Of a stretch of DNA of 64,000 bases, positions 33,058 through 41,878 are shown piece after piece; position 1 is the first letter of the stretch; every line of letters begins with the position of its first letter. The stretch lies in assembly GCA_023386955.1 (NCBI GenBank), contig JAEWIS010000031.1, forward strand, positions 124,001 to 188,000, read 5' to 3'. A program made the translations under genes and the position numbers. The DNA is from Bacillota bacterium (lineage in GTDB: Bacteria > Bacillota > Bacilli > Paenibacillales > NBRC-103111). The notes beneath the pieces are model-generated. The model saw nothing but the letters and a program-made list of their open reading frames with translations, had not been told where the DNA came from and searched no databases.

Positions 33058-34464
33058 ATGGATATTACACTGGTTTCGGTCCATTGGCTGTATCTGCTGT
33101 TTATTGTGCTCATTATCGGCTTCATGATCCGGCGTCTGGATACGACGGTGCTGTGCATCTCCGGGATTTTTCTGCTGGGGCTATTGGCCACCGGCGATCT
33201 TCCCCGATCCGTCAGCGGGGTCTTCGGCAGCTTCATCTATGCCATCAAAGAGCTGCTGGGCACCATTCTGATCATCTCCATCATCGTAGGACTCAGCCGG
33301 GTGCTGACCCGGTCCGGCATCAATGAAACCATGATCTCCCCCTTCGCCCGGCTGATCCGGAGTCCCGGATTGGCGTATTGGGTGACCGGTATCCTGATGA
33401 TGGTGATCTCCTGGTTCTTCTGGCCGTCTCCCGCCGTGGCGCTGATCGGCGCGGTGCTGCTTCCAGTCGCTGTCCGGGCCGGGCTGCCTGCTCTGGGTGT
33501 AGCGATGGCGATGAACTTGTTCGGACACGGCATCGCCCTCTCCAGCGATTACATTATCCAAGGCGCACCCAAGCTGACTGCGGATGCTGCCGGTATCCCT
33601 GTAGGCGATGTGGTCGCCGCAAGTGTTCCGCTGGTGCTGGTGATGGGCGCCGTGACCACCGCCGTAAGCTTCTGGTATATGCGCCGGGATATGAAAAGCG
33701 GAGCCCTGACCATGAGCACCGGGCTGAAGGCGGACGTAGCCGCAGCAGGCTCTCCATCCGGCAGCGCTTCGGCTCCCCTCTCCCCCAGGATGCGGTTGTT
33801 CTTCGCCATCTTGGTGCCAGTTCTGTTTGCACTGGATGTGATGCTGATGTTTACGATGAATCTGCAAGGCGGGGATGCCACCGCTCTGATAGGCGGCACT
33901 GCGCTTCTCCTGATGCTGTTCATTTCCATGGCTGTCCACCGCAAAAAAGGGCTGGAGGAAGCGACCACCTATATGACTGACGGCTTTTTATTCGGCTTCC
34001 GGATCTTCGGCCCCGTCATCCCCATCGCCGCCTTCTTCTACCTGGGGGACTCCGCCTTCTTCGAGCTGTTCGGCAAGGTGCTGCCGGAGGGCTCCCACGG
34101 CATCGTCAATGACCTGGGCAGCGCCCTGGCCTCCGCCGTGCCCCTGAATCCCGCCGTCGGCGCGGTGACGCTGACTGCTGTCGGCGCCATTACCGGGCTG
34201 GACGGCTCGGGCTTCTCCGGCATATCGCTGGCGGGCTCCATCGCCAATCTCTTCGCCGCCTCCATCGGCCACGGCATCGCCACGCTGACGGCCATGGGCC
34301 AGATCGCCGCCATCTGGGTAGGAGGCGGCACGCTGATCCCGTGGGCGCTGATTCCGGCAGCCGCCATCTGCGGCGTGGACCCCTTCGAGCTGGCCCGCCG
34401 GAACGTGAAGCCCGTGGTGATCGGGCTGGCTGTCACAACGGTTTTCGCCATGTTCCTGCTGTGA
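33058..34464 (+). CDS. Multi-pass permease of the ion-transporter type, substrate unknown
   Basis: 468 residues. The start at 33058 is set by GGGAGGTGG about 8 nt upstream; an earlier in-frame codon adds only 8 polar residues. About 12 hydrophobic helices. Two Gly-rich half-repeats, 'MAMNLFGHGIALSSDYIIQG' and 'GAITGLDGSGFSGISLAGSI' plus 'AASIGHGIATLTAMGQIAA', resemble the re-entrant loops of IT-superfamily carriers (GntP, CitM, NhaC types). I cannot assign a substrate. It is followed by repeat cassettes and converges with the glutamate-type dehydrogenase. Confidence 0.78.
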   Translation: MDITLVSVHWLYLLFIVLIIGFMIRRLDTTVLCISGIFLLGLLATGDLPRSVSGVFGSFIYAIKELLGTILIISIIVGLSRVLTRSGINETMISPFARLIRSPGLAYWVTGILMMVISWFFWPSPAVALIGAVLLPVAVRAGLPALGVAMAMNLFGHGIALSSDYIIQGAPKLTADAAGIPVGDVVAASVPLVLVMGAVTTAVSFWYMRRDMKSGALTMSTGLKADVAAAGSPSGSASAPLSPRMRLFFAILVPVLFALDVMLMFTMNLQGGDATALIGGTALLLMLFISMAVHRKKGLEEATTYMTDGFLFGFRIFGPVIPIAAFFYLGDSAFFELFGKVLPEGSHGIVNDLGSALASAVPLNPAVGAVTLTAVGAITGLDGSGFSGISLAGSIANLFAASIGHGIATLTAMGQIAAIWVGGGTLIPWALIPAAAICGVDPFELARRNVKPVVIGLAVTTVFAMFLL

Positions 34465-34488
34465 CGGGTCCGGGATGGGCGGGACCCC

Positions 34489-34579
34489 TTTACAAAACCA
34501 ACCTGCCGCCCGCCGTCCCGGTTGAACGGACCGTGGTTCCTTTACAAAACCAACCTACTACCCCCCGTCCCGGGCTATC
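34489..34579 (+). repeat. Partial tandem duplication next to a repeat cassette
   Basis: TTTACAAAACCAACCT recurs at 34489 and 34541 (52 nt apart), each followed by a CCGTCCCGG...GGACCGTGGTTCC block. It looks like an extra, degenerate direct unit added to the GGAC cassette at 34580. Confidence 0.7.
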
Positions 34580-34754
34580 GGACCGTGGTTCCGTTATTTT
34601 GCCAAAAAACCCGTTTTTGGTGGTTTCGCGGACACACGGTACGTTATTTCTCTCTGCAGGCCTCCAAAACGGCTGATTCCCTGCAAATAGCGTCTCCTCA
34701 GTCCGCATAAGTGGAAAAACAACTCGTTTTCGCCAAATAGGGGCTCCTCAGTCC
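34580..34754. repeat. Four-unit repeat cassette, GGAC type (copy 2)
   Basis: Direct units start at 34580 (GGACCGTGGTTCCGTTATTT) and 34630 (GGACACACGGTACGTTATTT). Inverted units end at 34704 and 34754 (reverse complements GGACTGAGGAG...CTATTT). Spacing is 50/50 and the span is 175 nt, equal to the other GGAC copy. A CCAAAAA/TTTTTGG hairpin fills the spacer between the direct units. It lies in a 634-nt convergent gap with no gene. Confidence 0.88.
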
Positions 34755-34917
34755 TTTACGCAAGGGGATGCAGTTGGCTGGGCGCTCCAGCGTCTGCTCC
34801 AGGCGGTACAGGCGGGTGCGGTCGGTGACAGAAGGTCGGTAAGCCGCTGCAGTCAGTCCTTCAACTAAACAAAGAGCCGCCAGCGGAAGGTTGGTGCTTC
34901 CGTTAGCGGCCTTTTGA

Positions 34918-35095
34918 GCAGGTGGGGCTGGCGGGATTAGTGGTGCTGATGGGGCTCGTGGAGCTGGTGGGGCTGGTGAGGTGAATAAAGCTAGTAGAAC
35001 AGGTGTGGTAGTGAGGCTGGTGCAACTGGTTGGACTGGTGGGGCTAGGGGCTAGTGGAGCTGGTGGAGCTAGTGAGGCAACCGCTAGGGCTGCTG
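34918..35095. repeat. GT-rich degenerate microsatellite
   Basis: Degenerate repeats of CTGGTGGGG / GGAGCTAGTG type (3- and 9-nt periodicity), running from 34918 up to the stop codon of the dehydrogenase. ORFs through it translate as simple Ser/Asn/Pro or Gly/Ala strings. No gene is seen. Confidence 0.7.
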
Positions 35096-35098
35096 GGA

Positions 35099-36361
35099 TT
35101 ACTGGGGTTGCTGGGTTGCAGCATCCTGCCCCCGGGGCTGGAACAGCAGCTCTGCCGCTTCCCGCTCATACAGGCCCAGCCGTTTGGCCTCGGCCAGCAG
35201 ACGGGAGGTGTTGCGCCGGCACAGCGCTTCGATGTCCTGCAGCACCTCCGCCGCTCCCGAGCGGACGTGGCCGAAGATGGCGGCGTCATAAAACCGGATG
35301 GCCCCCAAATTGGCCACAAAGTCATTGACCACATGGATGCCATGTTCCTTCAGCACCGCATCCCCCTCCGGGGAAACCGGAATGTTGGCTCCCTCCACCA
35401 CAAGCGCCGCCCTCACCTGATGGGCATTGCCTGCATGAATCACATCCTCCAGCGCCGCCGGAACCAGAATCTCGCAGTCGATGTCCAGCCATTCCCCATT
35501 GGGCCGCACCCGGTCCTCCGGGCGAAAGCTGGCCGAAGCGAGCTCCCCGTGCTTCATCCGGCCCTGCACCAACGCAGGCACATCCAGTCCGGCGGGATTT
35601 TCCACCAGCAGATTGGCATCCGCTATGCCGACCACCCGGTATCCCATCCGGTGCAGCAAAAACGCGCAGCTTGCCCCCACGCAGCCAAACCCCTGCACGA
35701 CCACCCGGGCCCCTGCACCTCCCGCCCGGTCTGCGGAGACAGTAGCGTTAGGATGAGCCCCAGTGCCAGTGCCAGTGACAGTGCCATTCCCGCTGCCCGT
35801 CCCCCCTTTGCGATCAGCGGCCTGCCGCAGAGCCCTCCAAGCCTCATCGGCACAATAGGCCGCCCCATAGCCGGTCACCGCATCGTTGAGCAGAAACGTT
35901 CCGTCCACCGTTTCCCCCAGCAGCCTCCGGTAAGCCTGAAGCCCTTCCATCACATGGGAGTTGCGCTTCATCGCAGGAGTGATCAGTTCCACCTGCAGCT
36001 CCTCCATAATGGCCAGCACATCCTCAAAGGCGACACCCAAATCCCCGCCCAGCGATACCCCTGCCTGCATATAAGGCTTCATGGCTCTCAGGAAACGGCC
36101 CAGCACCGCCTTGGCGTCCGGGGCCTTATAATCATAGGCAATGCCCGCCTTGCAGCCGCCGGTGGTCACACTGCCGCCGGCTTCATATTTATAGGCCATG
36201 ACCTTGGCCAGACGCTCCACCTCCCGGCGGGTAACGGCCGGATGCATGCGGGTGCCGCCGCTGGCATACCCCTGCACAAAACGGTGAACGACCACCCAAC
36301 CGGCAGCATCGGTCAAATGGTCGTTCCACTCCAGCACCAGGTACGGCTTTTCATTTCCCAT
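35099..36361 (-). CDS. Glu/Leu/Phe/Val dehydrogenase family protein
   Basis: 420 residues. The N-terminal amino-acid binding domain has the catalytic Lys region 'TTGGCKAGIAYDY'; the NAD domain has 'VVVQGFGCVGASCAFLLHRM' and 'DCEILVPAALEDVI'. It oxidatively deaminates an amino acid; the exact substrate is not readable. The start at 36361 has GGAGGGG upstream. Odd feature: a low-complexity insert of about 30 residues (GGTGSGNGTVTGTGTG and following) between the two domains, encoded by CAGTGC-like tandem repeats at 35757-35800. The stop borders a GT-rich microsatellite. Confidence 0.85.
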   Translation of the reverse strand: MGNEKPYLVLEWNDHLTDAAGWVVVHRFVQGYASGGTRMHPAVTRREVERLAKVMAYKYEAGGSVTTGGCKAGIAYDYKAPDAKAVLGRFLRAMKPYMQAGVSLGGDLGVAFEDVLAIMEELQVELITPAMKRNSHVMEGLQAYRRLLGETVDGTFLLNDAVTGYGAAYCADEAWRALRQAADRKGGTGSGNGTVTGTGTGAHPNATVSADRAGGAGARVVVQGFGCVGASCAFLLHRMGYRVVGIADANLLVENPAGLDVPALVQGRMKHGELASASFRPEDRVRPNGEWLDIDCEILVPAALEDVIHAGNAHQVRAALVVEGANIPVSPEGDAVLKEHGIHVVNDFVANLGAIRFYDAAIFGHVRSGAAEVLQDIEALCRRNTSRLLAEAKRLGLYEREAAELLFQPRGQDAATQQPQ

Positions 36362-36471
36362 ACGCTTCCCCTCCCACAAGTGTCTCAAGGAATGGTGCCT
36401 GCATGCCATGCAAGCCTGCCTGATGTTCCTTTTTATACACTATGCATAGGAGGGAGCGTGTGTCCCCCTGC

Positions 36472-37791
36472 CTACCTGCCGAACACCTCCGCCGGAAGAG
36501 TGACTCTTTCCCAATTTTCTCCGCCGTCCCGTGTCCTCAAAAGCGCGTGGCTCTCCCGGTTGGCTTCCGCCAGCAGCCAGCCCAGCCGCTCATCCGCAAA
36601 GCAGATCCGGCTGACGCCTACAATGTCCGCAATGGGCGCCGTCTCCCATTTTTTGCCGCCGTCTCCGGTCACCATCAGCCCGCCCTCAATAGGGCCTGCT
36701 CCGGGAGTCAGCGCCACAAAGCCTCTGTCCGCGGAGAGGAAATGCATATCTCTGGCATACGGCCGCCCGCCGCGGAATTGGCTGATCTTCCGCCAATTGC
36801 CGGGTTCTTCGGCAGCGCTGCTGTAGTAGGAAGCCTCCAGGTTGGCGGGATTGAACAATAACACGGAGGCTGTATGCCCACCCGGCGCAGAAACGCCGAT
36901 CACCGTCTGCCCCCGCTCCGCCTCCGGCAGCTCATCCAGCCGCCAGCCGCTGCCGCCATTGTCCGTGTAGGCCACAGCGGGTATCCGGCAGCCGTCATCC
37001 ACCTCAGCGGGCTTCGCGCTCCCGGCACAGCCCGGCGCCACCACGTAGCCTGCCGCCCAACCCTGCAGTTGGCCGGTAAACACCGCCTTCTCCGGGACAA
37101 AGCCCTCCAGCTTGCCATTGAAGGCCGCGGCTTCCCAAGAGGCGCCGCCGTCACGGGTGAGCAGAAGCTGATGAGCCGCAACCGCATATCCCCACCCTTT
37201 TGGACTGACAGACAGAACCTCTGCCGTATACGGATTCCCCTCCTGTCGGGAAGTTTGCGTTTCCCACCGTGGAGTCCAATGAGCCCCGCCGTCCGTTGTT
37301 TCATAGATGCCCTTGGACGAACATCCGAGAATCCCCTTCTGCTCCTGGCAGTCCGAGTTCCCCACCACAAACCCGCGGTCCCGCTCCACAGCTGCAAGTG
37401 CGGTTATATACATGCCGTCCGTCCCCACCTTGGTCCAATCCGTACCCCCGGTGGAGGTCCGACCCACAAAGGGGCCAGACGTATTTTCCCCGGCTACCCA
37501 GCCGACCTTGTCGTTGACAAAATCCATCTGGTCAATCCGGAACCATAAATCCGTGTCATCCTCCTCCGGTGAAGCCCCCACTCCCGGCGTACCTGAACTT
37601 GCCTGCGCCACCGAAGGTGCGGAAGACGGCGGCAACGAACCTGCTTGAGGGGTCGCAGCATGAAGCTCCGGGCTGCCGGAAGTCCCCGGCAACGCCTCCC
37701 CATTTGGACCACAGCCGGTTAACAAAACACCAGTAAGGGTGCAGAGCAGCGCCCAACGCAAAAAAGACCTTGCACGTTCCCTCGTATTCAT
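36472..37791 (-). CDS. Lipoprotein with BNR/Ycf48-like beta-propeller repeats
   Basis: 439 residues. Lipobox LLTGC (Cys about residue 27), a low-complexity Pro/Ser/Ala linker, then repeated 'GxxW..T.DGGxxW' units: 'STGGTDWTKV', 'TDGGAHWTPR', 'RDGGASWEAA', 'DNGGSGWRLD', 'GDGGKKWETA', 'RDGGENWERV'. Six such BNR repeats suggest a six- or seven-bladed propeller anchored outside the membrane. Function unknown; sialidase-like catalytic residues are not evident. AAAGGAG precedes the ATG. Confidence 0.85.
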   Translation of the reverse strand: MNTRERARSFLRWALLCTLTGVLLTGCGPNGEALPGTSGSPELHAATPQAGSLPPSSAPSVAQASSGTPGVGASPEEDDTDLWFRIDQMDFVNDKVGWVAGENTSGPFVGRTSTGGTDWTKVGTDGMYITALAAVERDRGFVVGNSDCQEQKGILGCSSKGIYETTDGGAHWTPRWETQTSRQEGNPYTAEVLSVSPKGWGYAVAAHQLLLTRDGGASWEAAAFNGKLEGFVPEKAVFTGQLQGWAAGYVVAPGCAGSAKPAEVDDGCRIPAVAYTDNGGSGWRLDELPEAERGQTVIGVSAPGGHTASVLLFNPANLEASYYSSAAEEPGNWRKISQFRGGRPYARDMHFLSADRGFVALTPGAGPIEGGLMVTGDGGKKWETAPIADIVGVSRICFADERLGWLLAEANRESHALLRTRDGGENWERVTLPAEVFGR

Positions 37792-37889
37792 TCACACCAC
37801 TCCTTTTCACCGTACCCTTAAAGCCATACGGATCTGCTGGATATGAATTAGACGCGGAACCGCAAGGCCCGGTTTAATAGCACGGGGCA

Positions 37890-38261
37890 TTATGCCCGGC
37901 TGAAGGTTTTTTGGATCGCTTCGGATACTCTTTCCTTTTGGATCGGCTTCACCACAAAATCGCTGGCGCCGCTGCGGATGGCATCCAGCACCATTTCCCG
38001 CTGGCCCATGGCCGAACACATGACAACTTTAGCGGAAGCATCCATCGTCTTAATCTTCCGGAGAGCACTGACTCCATCCATCTCAGGCATGGTAATATCC
38101 ATGGTGATTAAATCGGGTCTTACGAAATGGTACATATTGACCGCTTCCGCGCCGTTCTGCGCTTCCGCCACCACCTCATGGCCCAATTCCTCCATAATGG
38201 TCCGCATGACCATCCGCATAAATGCCGTATCGTCCACAACCATTATTTTTTTCTTCTCCAT
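37890..38261 (-). CDS. cheY: CheY-like single-domain response regulator
   Basis: 123 residues, receiver domain only. Acid pocket 'VVDDTAFMR', phospho-acceptor in 'LITMDITMPEMDG', Thr/Ser in 'VVMCSAMGQ' and Lys in 'DFVVKPI'. The start at 38261 follows AAAGGAG; an 11-residue extension is unlikely. This resembles Firmicute CheY, but no chemotaxis or flagellar gene is in the window, so it is an orphan here. Confidence 0.9.
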   Translation of the reverse strand: MEKKKIMVVDDTAFMRMVMRTIMEELGHEVVAEAQNGAEAVNMYHFVRPDLITMDITMPEMDGVSALRKIKTMDASAKVVMCSAMGQREMVLDAIRSGASDFVVKPIQKERVSEAIQKTFSRA

Positions 38262-38383
38262 TAATTCCACTCCTTTGGCTGGTGGTTTTGTCATCTGTTA
38301 CAATCAATGATACTACGTGGCTATGAACAAATACTGAACATGTGATGAAAGACCCAAACATTTTCCCATATGCGACAAAAAAG

Positions 38384-38420
38384 ACAAAAAAAGCCGTTCA
38401 GATTTCTCTGAAAGCGGCTT
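38384..38420 (-). terminator. Intrinsic terminator of mtlD
   Basis: AAGCCG..CAGA / TCTG..CGGCTT hairpin followed by a U run on the minus strand, 29 nt after the mtlD stop. Confidence 0.85.
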
Positions 38421-38448
38421 ATTTTGCTATAGTTTGTCATCTCTGCAA

Positions 38449-39636
38449 TTACCGTCCGTCAGCCAGCTTGTAACCGGCCGCATAACGCTCGTTCAGCCTG
38501 TAGTACCTGCTGACAATTTCCTTGTGCAGGGGATGGCGCACCGGAATGCCGGTCAGTTCCCCCAGAGCCGATTGGATACCCTTCTGGCGGATCACCCTTT
38601 GTACCCGGACCGCATCTTCATCGCTGTTACTGTCAAAATGAAGCGCAGCTGCGATGGCATCGGCCAGATTGGAAACCGGCAGTCCCAGCCGGGAAGCCAG
38701 CATAGCCGGCCGTACCAGGCGGTTGTTGTAGGAGAGCTTGGACAAGGGCGAACGGGCCACCCGCTCGATCCGGTCCGTCAAACCCGGATTGGCAAAACGC
38801 TCCAGGGTTTTCTCGATATAGGCCACATGGGCTTTTTCATCGAGCCCGTATTTTTCCACCAGCATCCGCCCGGTTTCCTGCATCACCCTCCGTACCTTGA
38901 TTTTGACCAATGGCTTTCTCATGGCCTCCTGGATGGTCAGGCAGCCGGCCAGGTATCCGAAGTAGGCGGCGACGCAATGGCCGGTGTTCACCGTGAACAG
39001 CTTCCGCTCCATGTAAGCCTCCAGCTCATCAGTAAGGATAATTCCCTGAATGGCCGGGAAGTCCTCCGCCGTGCCGCGTTTGTCCACCACCCACTCGAAG
39101 AAGGGCTCCACCTTAACGGCAAGAGGATCCTCCTGCTGCTGCACAGGCACAATCCGGTCCACGATGGAATCCGGAAAATAAACCAGCCTCTCCGCCTGTC
39201 CGTGCAGCGCGGGGTCGAGGTGGGCGTATACCCATTTTTTGAGCTGGGAGCTGCCACGGATGGTATTCTCACAGGCAATGACGTGAAGCACGCGGGGATT
39301 CTCCCGCAGGCGCAGCTCGATTCCACGGGCTATTGAGCCTGCAATATGCTTCAATGAGCCGGCGCCTACCGCCGTTGTCACCAGATCCGCCTCCGCCACC
39401 TGGCCCGCCACCGCTTCCCCGTCAGAGATGCGCAACGCTGTCACGTTCCGGACCACGGACACATCCTCGCCTCCCAGACCGCCTGCCAGCATGACTGTAT
39501 ATTGCCCCCGTTTTTGAAGCAGGGCAATCTGCCGCTCATTCCGGGCCACAAAACAAACCTCATAGCCTGACCCGGAGAGCTGCATGCCGATGAACCCTCT
39601 GCCGATGTTCCCGGCGCCAAATTGCACTGCTTTCAT
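38449..39636 (-). CDS. mtlD: Mannitol-1-phosphate 5-dehydrogenase
   Basis: 395 residues. NAD-binding 'MKAVQFGAGNIGRGFIGMQL' at the N-terminus and the catalytic Lys-Asn-His set of polyol long-chain dehydrogenases in 'ERKLFTVNTGHCVAAYFGYL'. It interconverts mannitol-1-phosphate and fructose-6-phosphate with NAD(H) (known). No mannitol PTS or MtlR gene is nearby. Instead a HAD phosphatase with a c-di-AMP riboswitch lies upstream on the same strand (132-nt gap, no clear terminator), suggesting a biosynthetic role. Confidence 0.93.
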   Translation of the reverse strand: MKAVQFGAGNIGRGFIGMQLSGSGYEVCFVARNERQIALLQKRGQYTVMLAGGLGGEDVSVVRNVTALRISDGEAVAGQVAEADLVTTAVGAGSLKHIAGSIARGIELRLRENPRVLHVIACENTIRGSSQLKKWVYAHLDPALHGQAERLVYFPDSIVDRIVPVQQQEDPLAVKVEPFFEWVVDKRGTAEDFPAIQGIILTDELEAYMERKLFTVNTGHCVAAYFGYLAGCLTIQEAMRKPLVKIKVRRVMQETGRMLVEKYGLDEKAHVAYIEKTLERFANPGLTDRIERVARSPLSKLSYNNRLVRPAMLASRLGLPVSNLADAIAAALHFDSNSDEDAVRVQRVIRQKGIQSALGELTGIPVRHPLHKEIVSRYYRLNERYAAGYKLADGR

Positions 39637-39768
39637 GTTCTTCCACTCCTTTATTTTTTTGAATTTTCTGTCTTTTTATGCGGTAAAGGCTTCTAGAGCG
39701 TGTTGGCTAACACATCCCGGCCCCCGGACCGGAAATGCTCACAGCCCGGAGACAGGTCAGTTGTAAGC

Positions 39769-40431
39769 TCAGCTGCCCTGGGGGTTGGTTACCAAGTGGC
39801 GGAAGTCCAGGTCACAAAGAGAATCCAGCCTGTAATTGCAGGGCTCGAATTCCAGCAGGGAGGTAATCCGGTTGGGGATTACCACACTGTACATTCCTGC
39901 GGCCGCCGCCGCCCGGGCTCCATTGGGGGAGTCCTCAATGGCCACCGCCTCGTGGGGCGCCACTCCCAGACAGGCCAGCGTCTGCAGGTACAGCTCGGGA
40001 TCGGGCTTCACCTTTTCCACATCATCCGCCGTCCGGATACACTCGAAATAATCTGCGATACCCAGCCTGCTCAGATAACGGTCGATCCACTCCCGGGAGG
40101 AGCTGGAGGCCAGACCGATGCGCAGGCCCGCTTCCTTGGCCGCCTTCAGGTAATCCAGCACCCCGGGGCGCAGGAGCTCCTTCTCCATCAAAGCGGTATG
40201 CTGGGCGCGGACAGAGGTACGCAGGGTGTCCAGATTCACCGGCAGCTTCAGCTCCGTCACAAGGTACTCGTAGGGATTAAAGGTATGGAGGCTGGTTCCG
40301 ATACACCCAGAGTACAGCTCCACTGTCAAATCCACATTATGCTCCCGGTATGCGTCCCGGAAAGCCTCGTACCAAGCCGTCTCCGTATCAATAATCGTCC
40401 CGTCAAAATCAAAAATAATCGCTTTAAGCAT
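39769..40431 (-). CDS. HAD-superfamily phosphatase (YhcW/beta-PGM-like)
   Basis: 220 residues. Motif I 'IIFDFDGTIIDTETAWYEAF' (nucleophile and general-acid Asp), cap domain at about 15-90, motif II 'GLASSSSREW', motif III Lys in 'VEKVKPDPELY', motif IV 'AIEDSPNGARAA'. The start at 40431 has AAGGGAG upstream, and the start matches family members such as YhcW. It probably dephosphorylates a sugar or polyol phosphate. It is the first gene after a c-di-AMP riboswitch, and mtlD follows, so mannitol-1-phosphate is a reasonable candidate substrate (inference). Confidence 0.87.
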   Translation of the reverse strand: MLKAIIFDFDGTIIDTETAWYEAFRDAYREHNVDLTVELYSGCIGTSLHTFNPYEYLVTELKLPVNLDTLRTSVRAQHTALMEKELLRPGVLDYLKAAKEAGLRIGLASSSSREWIDRYLSRLGIADYFECIRTADDVEKVKPDPELYLQTLACLGVAPHEAVAIEDSPNGARAAAAAGMYSVVIPNRITSLLEFEPCNYRLDSLCDLDFRHLVTNPQGS

Positions 40432-40552
40432 GTGTTCCGTCTCCCTTCCGGATTGTGTTTTTTCTCTCTTGCTCCACGGCGGAAGCGGAGGAAACAGACG
40501 CACGGACACCAGCAGGGGTCATGGAATGGGCCGGAGTAGATATTGTAGGACA

Positions 40553-40724
40553 GCACAAAAAGAGCCCTGAAGAACAGGGCCCGACTCTACTTTGTCAAAA
40601 GCAAAGAAATGACCCATCTCCTGCTGACGAGGTTAGCTGACGGGCTCGGGTAGATGGTACCCTACATCTTAAGATGACTCGCCCCAATTGCGTGGTTCCC
40701 CCGCTTTCCGGCCGCAGCCGAAAA
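40553..40724 (-). ncRNA. c-di-AMP riboswitch (ydaO/yuaA class) with terminator
   Basis: Minus-strand RNA with the ydaO hallmarks in order: GGGGGAACCACG, GGGGCGAGTC, an AGATGTAGGGTACCATCT helix, CCCGAGCCCGTCAGCTAACC and TCGTCAGC (aptamer about 40724-40611). An intrinsic terminator follows (40588-40553; GGGCCCTG / CAGGGCTC then TTTTT). Known ydaO switches repress when c-di-AMP is bound. The next gene downstream is the HAD phosphatase at 40431, then mtlD. Confidence 0.93.
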
Positions 40725-40738
40725 CTAAGCGTATTTTT

Positions 40739-40767
40739 ATAATAATCAGAACTATTGGAAATGTCAA
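40739..40767 (-). promoter_or_regulatory. Sigma-A promoter of the riboswitch transcript
   Basis: Minus strand: TTGACA (40767-40762), 17 nt, TATTAT (40744-40739). Transcription would start a few nucleotides before the aptamer. Confidence 0.85.
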
Positions 40768-40821
40768 TTTATTTTCATGACTTATTTTCAAAAACAGGCG
40801 GCGGGGGTATATCCCCGAAAC

Positions 40822-40857
40822 AAAAGGACAGCAAACAGTAAGGCCTGTCTGCTGTCC
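40822..40857 (-). terminator. Intrinsic terminator of the siderophore-binding gene
   Basis: GGACAGC..ACAG / CTGT..GCTGTCC hairpin followed by UUUU on the minus strand, just past the stop at 40868. Confidence 0.8.
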
Positions 40858-40867
40858 GGTTATATTC

Positions 40868-41878
40868 TTACTTCACGATGCTTTTGAGCACATCGTCAAT
40901 GATCATGGAGTTGGCTACCGCCCCGCTGTAGAGCCAGCTTTTGGCCTTGTCGAACTGGAAAACCTGGTTGTTCTTAACAGCCGGAATGGTGCCCCACACC
41001 GGATCCTTCAGGGCCTCGGAGCCGGTGGCCGTATCGCTGTTCACGAGGAAGATATAGTCAGCATCCAAGGTCGCCAGCTTCTCCATGGAAATCGAATTCC
41101 AGTTGGCCTTGCCGGCAGCGGAAATTTCCTTCACGGCGGCAGGCACGGTAAAGCCCAGGTCCTTATAAAGCACGGTTCCGCTGGAACGGGCTTCGCTGAC
41201 CACGAAGAATTTATTGCCTACCAGCCAGATAGCGGCGGCGGACTTGGCTCCGGAGGCTTTTTGCAGCTTGTCCTTGGCATCCTTGGCTTTTTGGTCATAC
41301 GTATCCAAAGCCTTCTGAGCTTCCGCCTTCTTGTCCAGAACCTCGCCGACCTTTAGCAGCGCCTGGCGCCAGTCACCATTGATTTCGTCACCCAGGACAA
41401 AGGTAGGCGCAATCTTGGAATACTGGCTGTATTTGTCCCCGGCTACGGTGCTGGTATCCCCGATGATCAGCAGGTCGGGATTGAAGCCCGCTACCGCCTC
41501 AAACGGCAGATCGCTGGGAACAGGCGGGATTGCGGACAGATGGTCGTTCAGGTAATCCTGCTTCGAGCCCTTGGAGGTCCCCCATTGGGCAATAGGCATC
41601 ACGCCGATGGAGATCAGATGATCCTCCAGATAGGAGGCGATGATGCGTTTGGGATTGGCGGGAATTTTCACGTCATGGCCCAGACCGTCCTTCAGGGTGC
41701 GCTCCGCGGGCGCTGCGGAGGCGGCGGAGGCTGGTGCGGAAGCGGCTGAAGATGCGGCCGGAGACGAGGAGGCACCGCCCGTGTCATTGCTGTTGCTGCC
41801 GCAAGCGGCCAGGGTCAAGGACAAGGCCGTCGCACCGGCCAGGATGGCAAACCATTTCTTCGTATAGCGATTATTCAC
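40868..41878 (-). CDS. Iron-siderophore ABC transporter substrate-binding lipoprotein
   Basis: 336 residues. Lipobox LAAC (Cys about 26), Ala/Ser-rich linker, then a type III (helical backbone) binding fold: 'HDVKIPANPKRIIASYLEDH', 'GFNPDLLIIGDTS', 'LDADYIFLVNSD'. It binds ferric siderophores at the outer face of the membrane (family knowledge). No permease or ATPase is next to it, so it probably feeds a transporter encoded elsewhere. A strong Fur box lies 128 nt upstream of the start. Confidence 0.9.
   Translation of the reverse strand: MNNRYTKKWFAILAGATALSLTLAACGSNSNDTGGASSSPAASSAASAPASAASAAPAERTLKDGLGHDVKIPANPKRIIASYLEDHLISIGVMPIAQWGTSKGSKQDYLNDHLSAIPPVPSDLPFEAVAGFNPDLLIIGDTSTVAGDKYSQYSKIAPTFVLGDEINGDWRQALLKVGEVLDKKAEAQKALDTYDQKAKDAKDKLQKASGAKSAAAIWLVGNKFFVVSEARSSGTVLYKDLGFTVPAAVKEISAAGKANWNSISMEKLATLDADYIFLVNSDTATGSEALKDPVWGTIPAVKNNQVFQFDKAKSWLYSGAVANSMIIDDVLKSIVK

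Noticed and set aside
35054..36826. 590-codon + strand ORF
   Set aside because: It is antisense to the dehydrogenase and the BNR lipoprotein; composition is that of a shadow ORF.
39700..39714. Terminator between the HAD phosphatase and mtlD
   Set aside because: The GTGTTgGCtAACAC hairpin is short and lacks a U tract on the minus strand.
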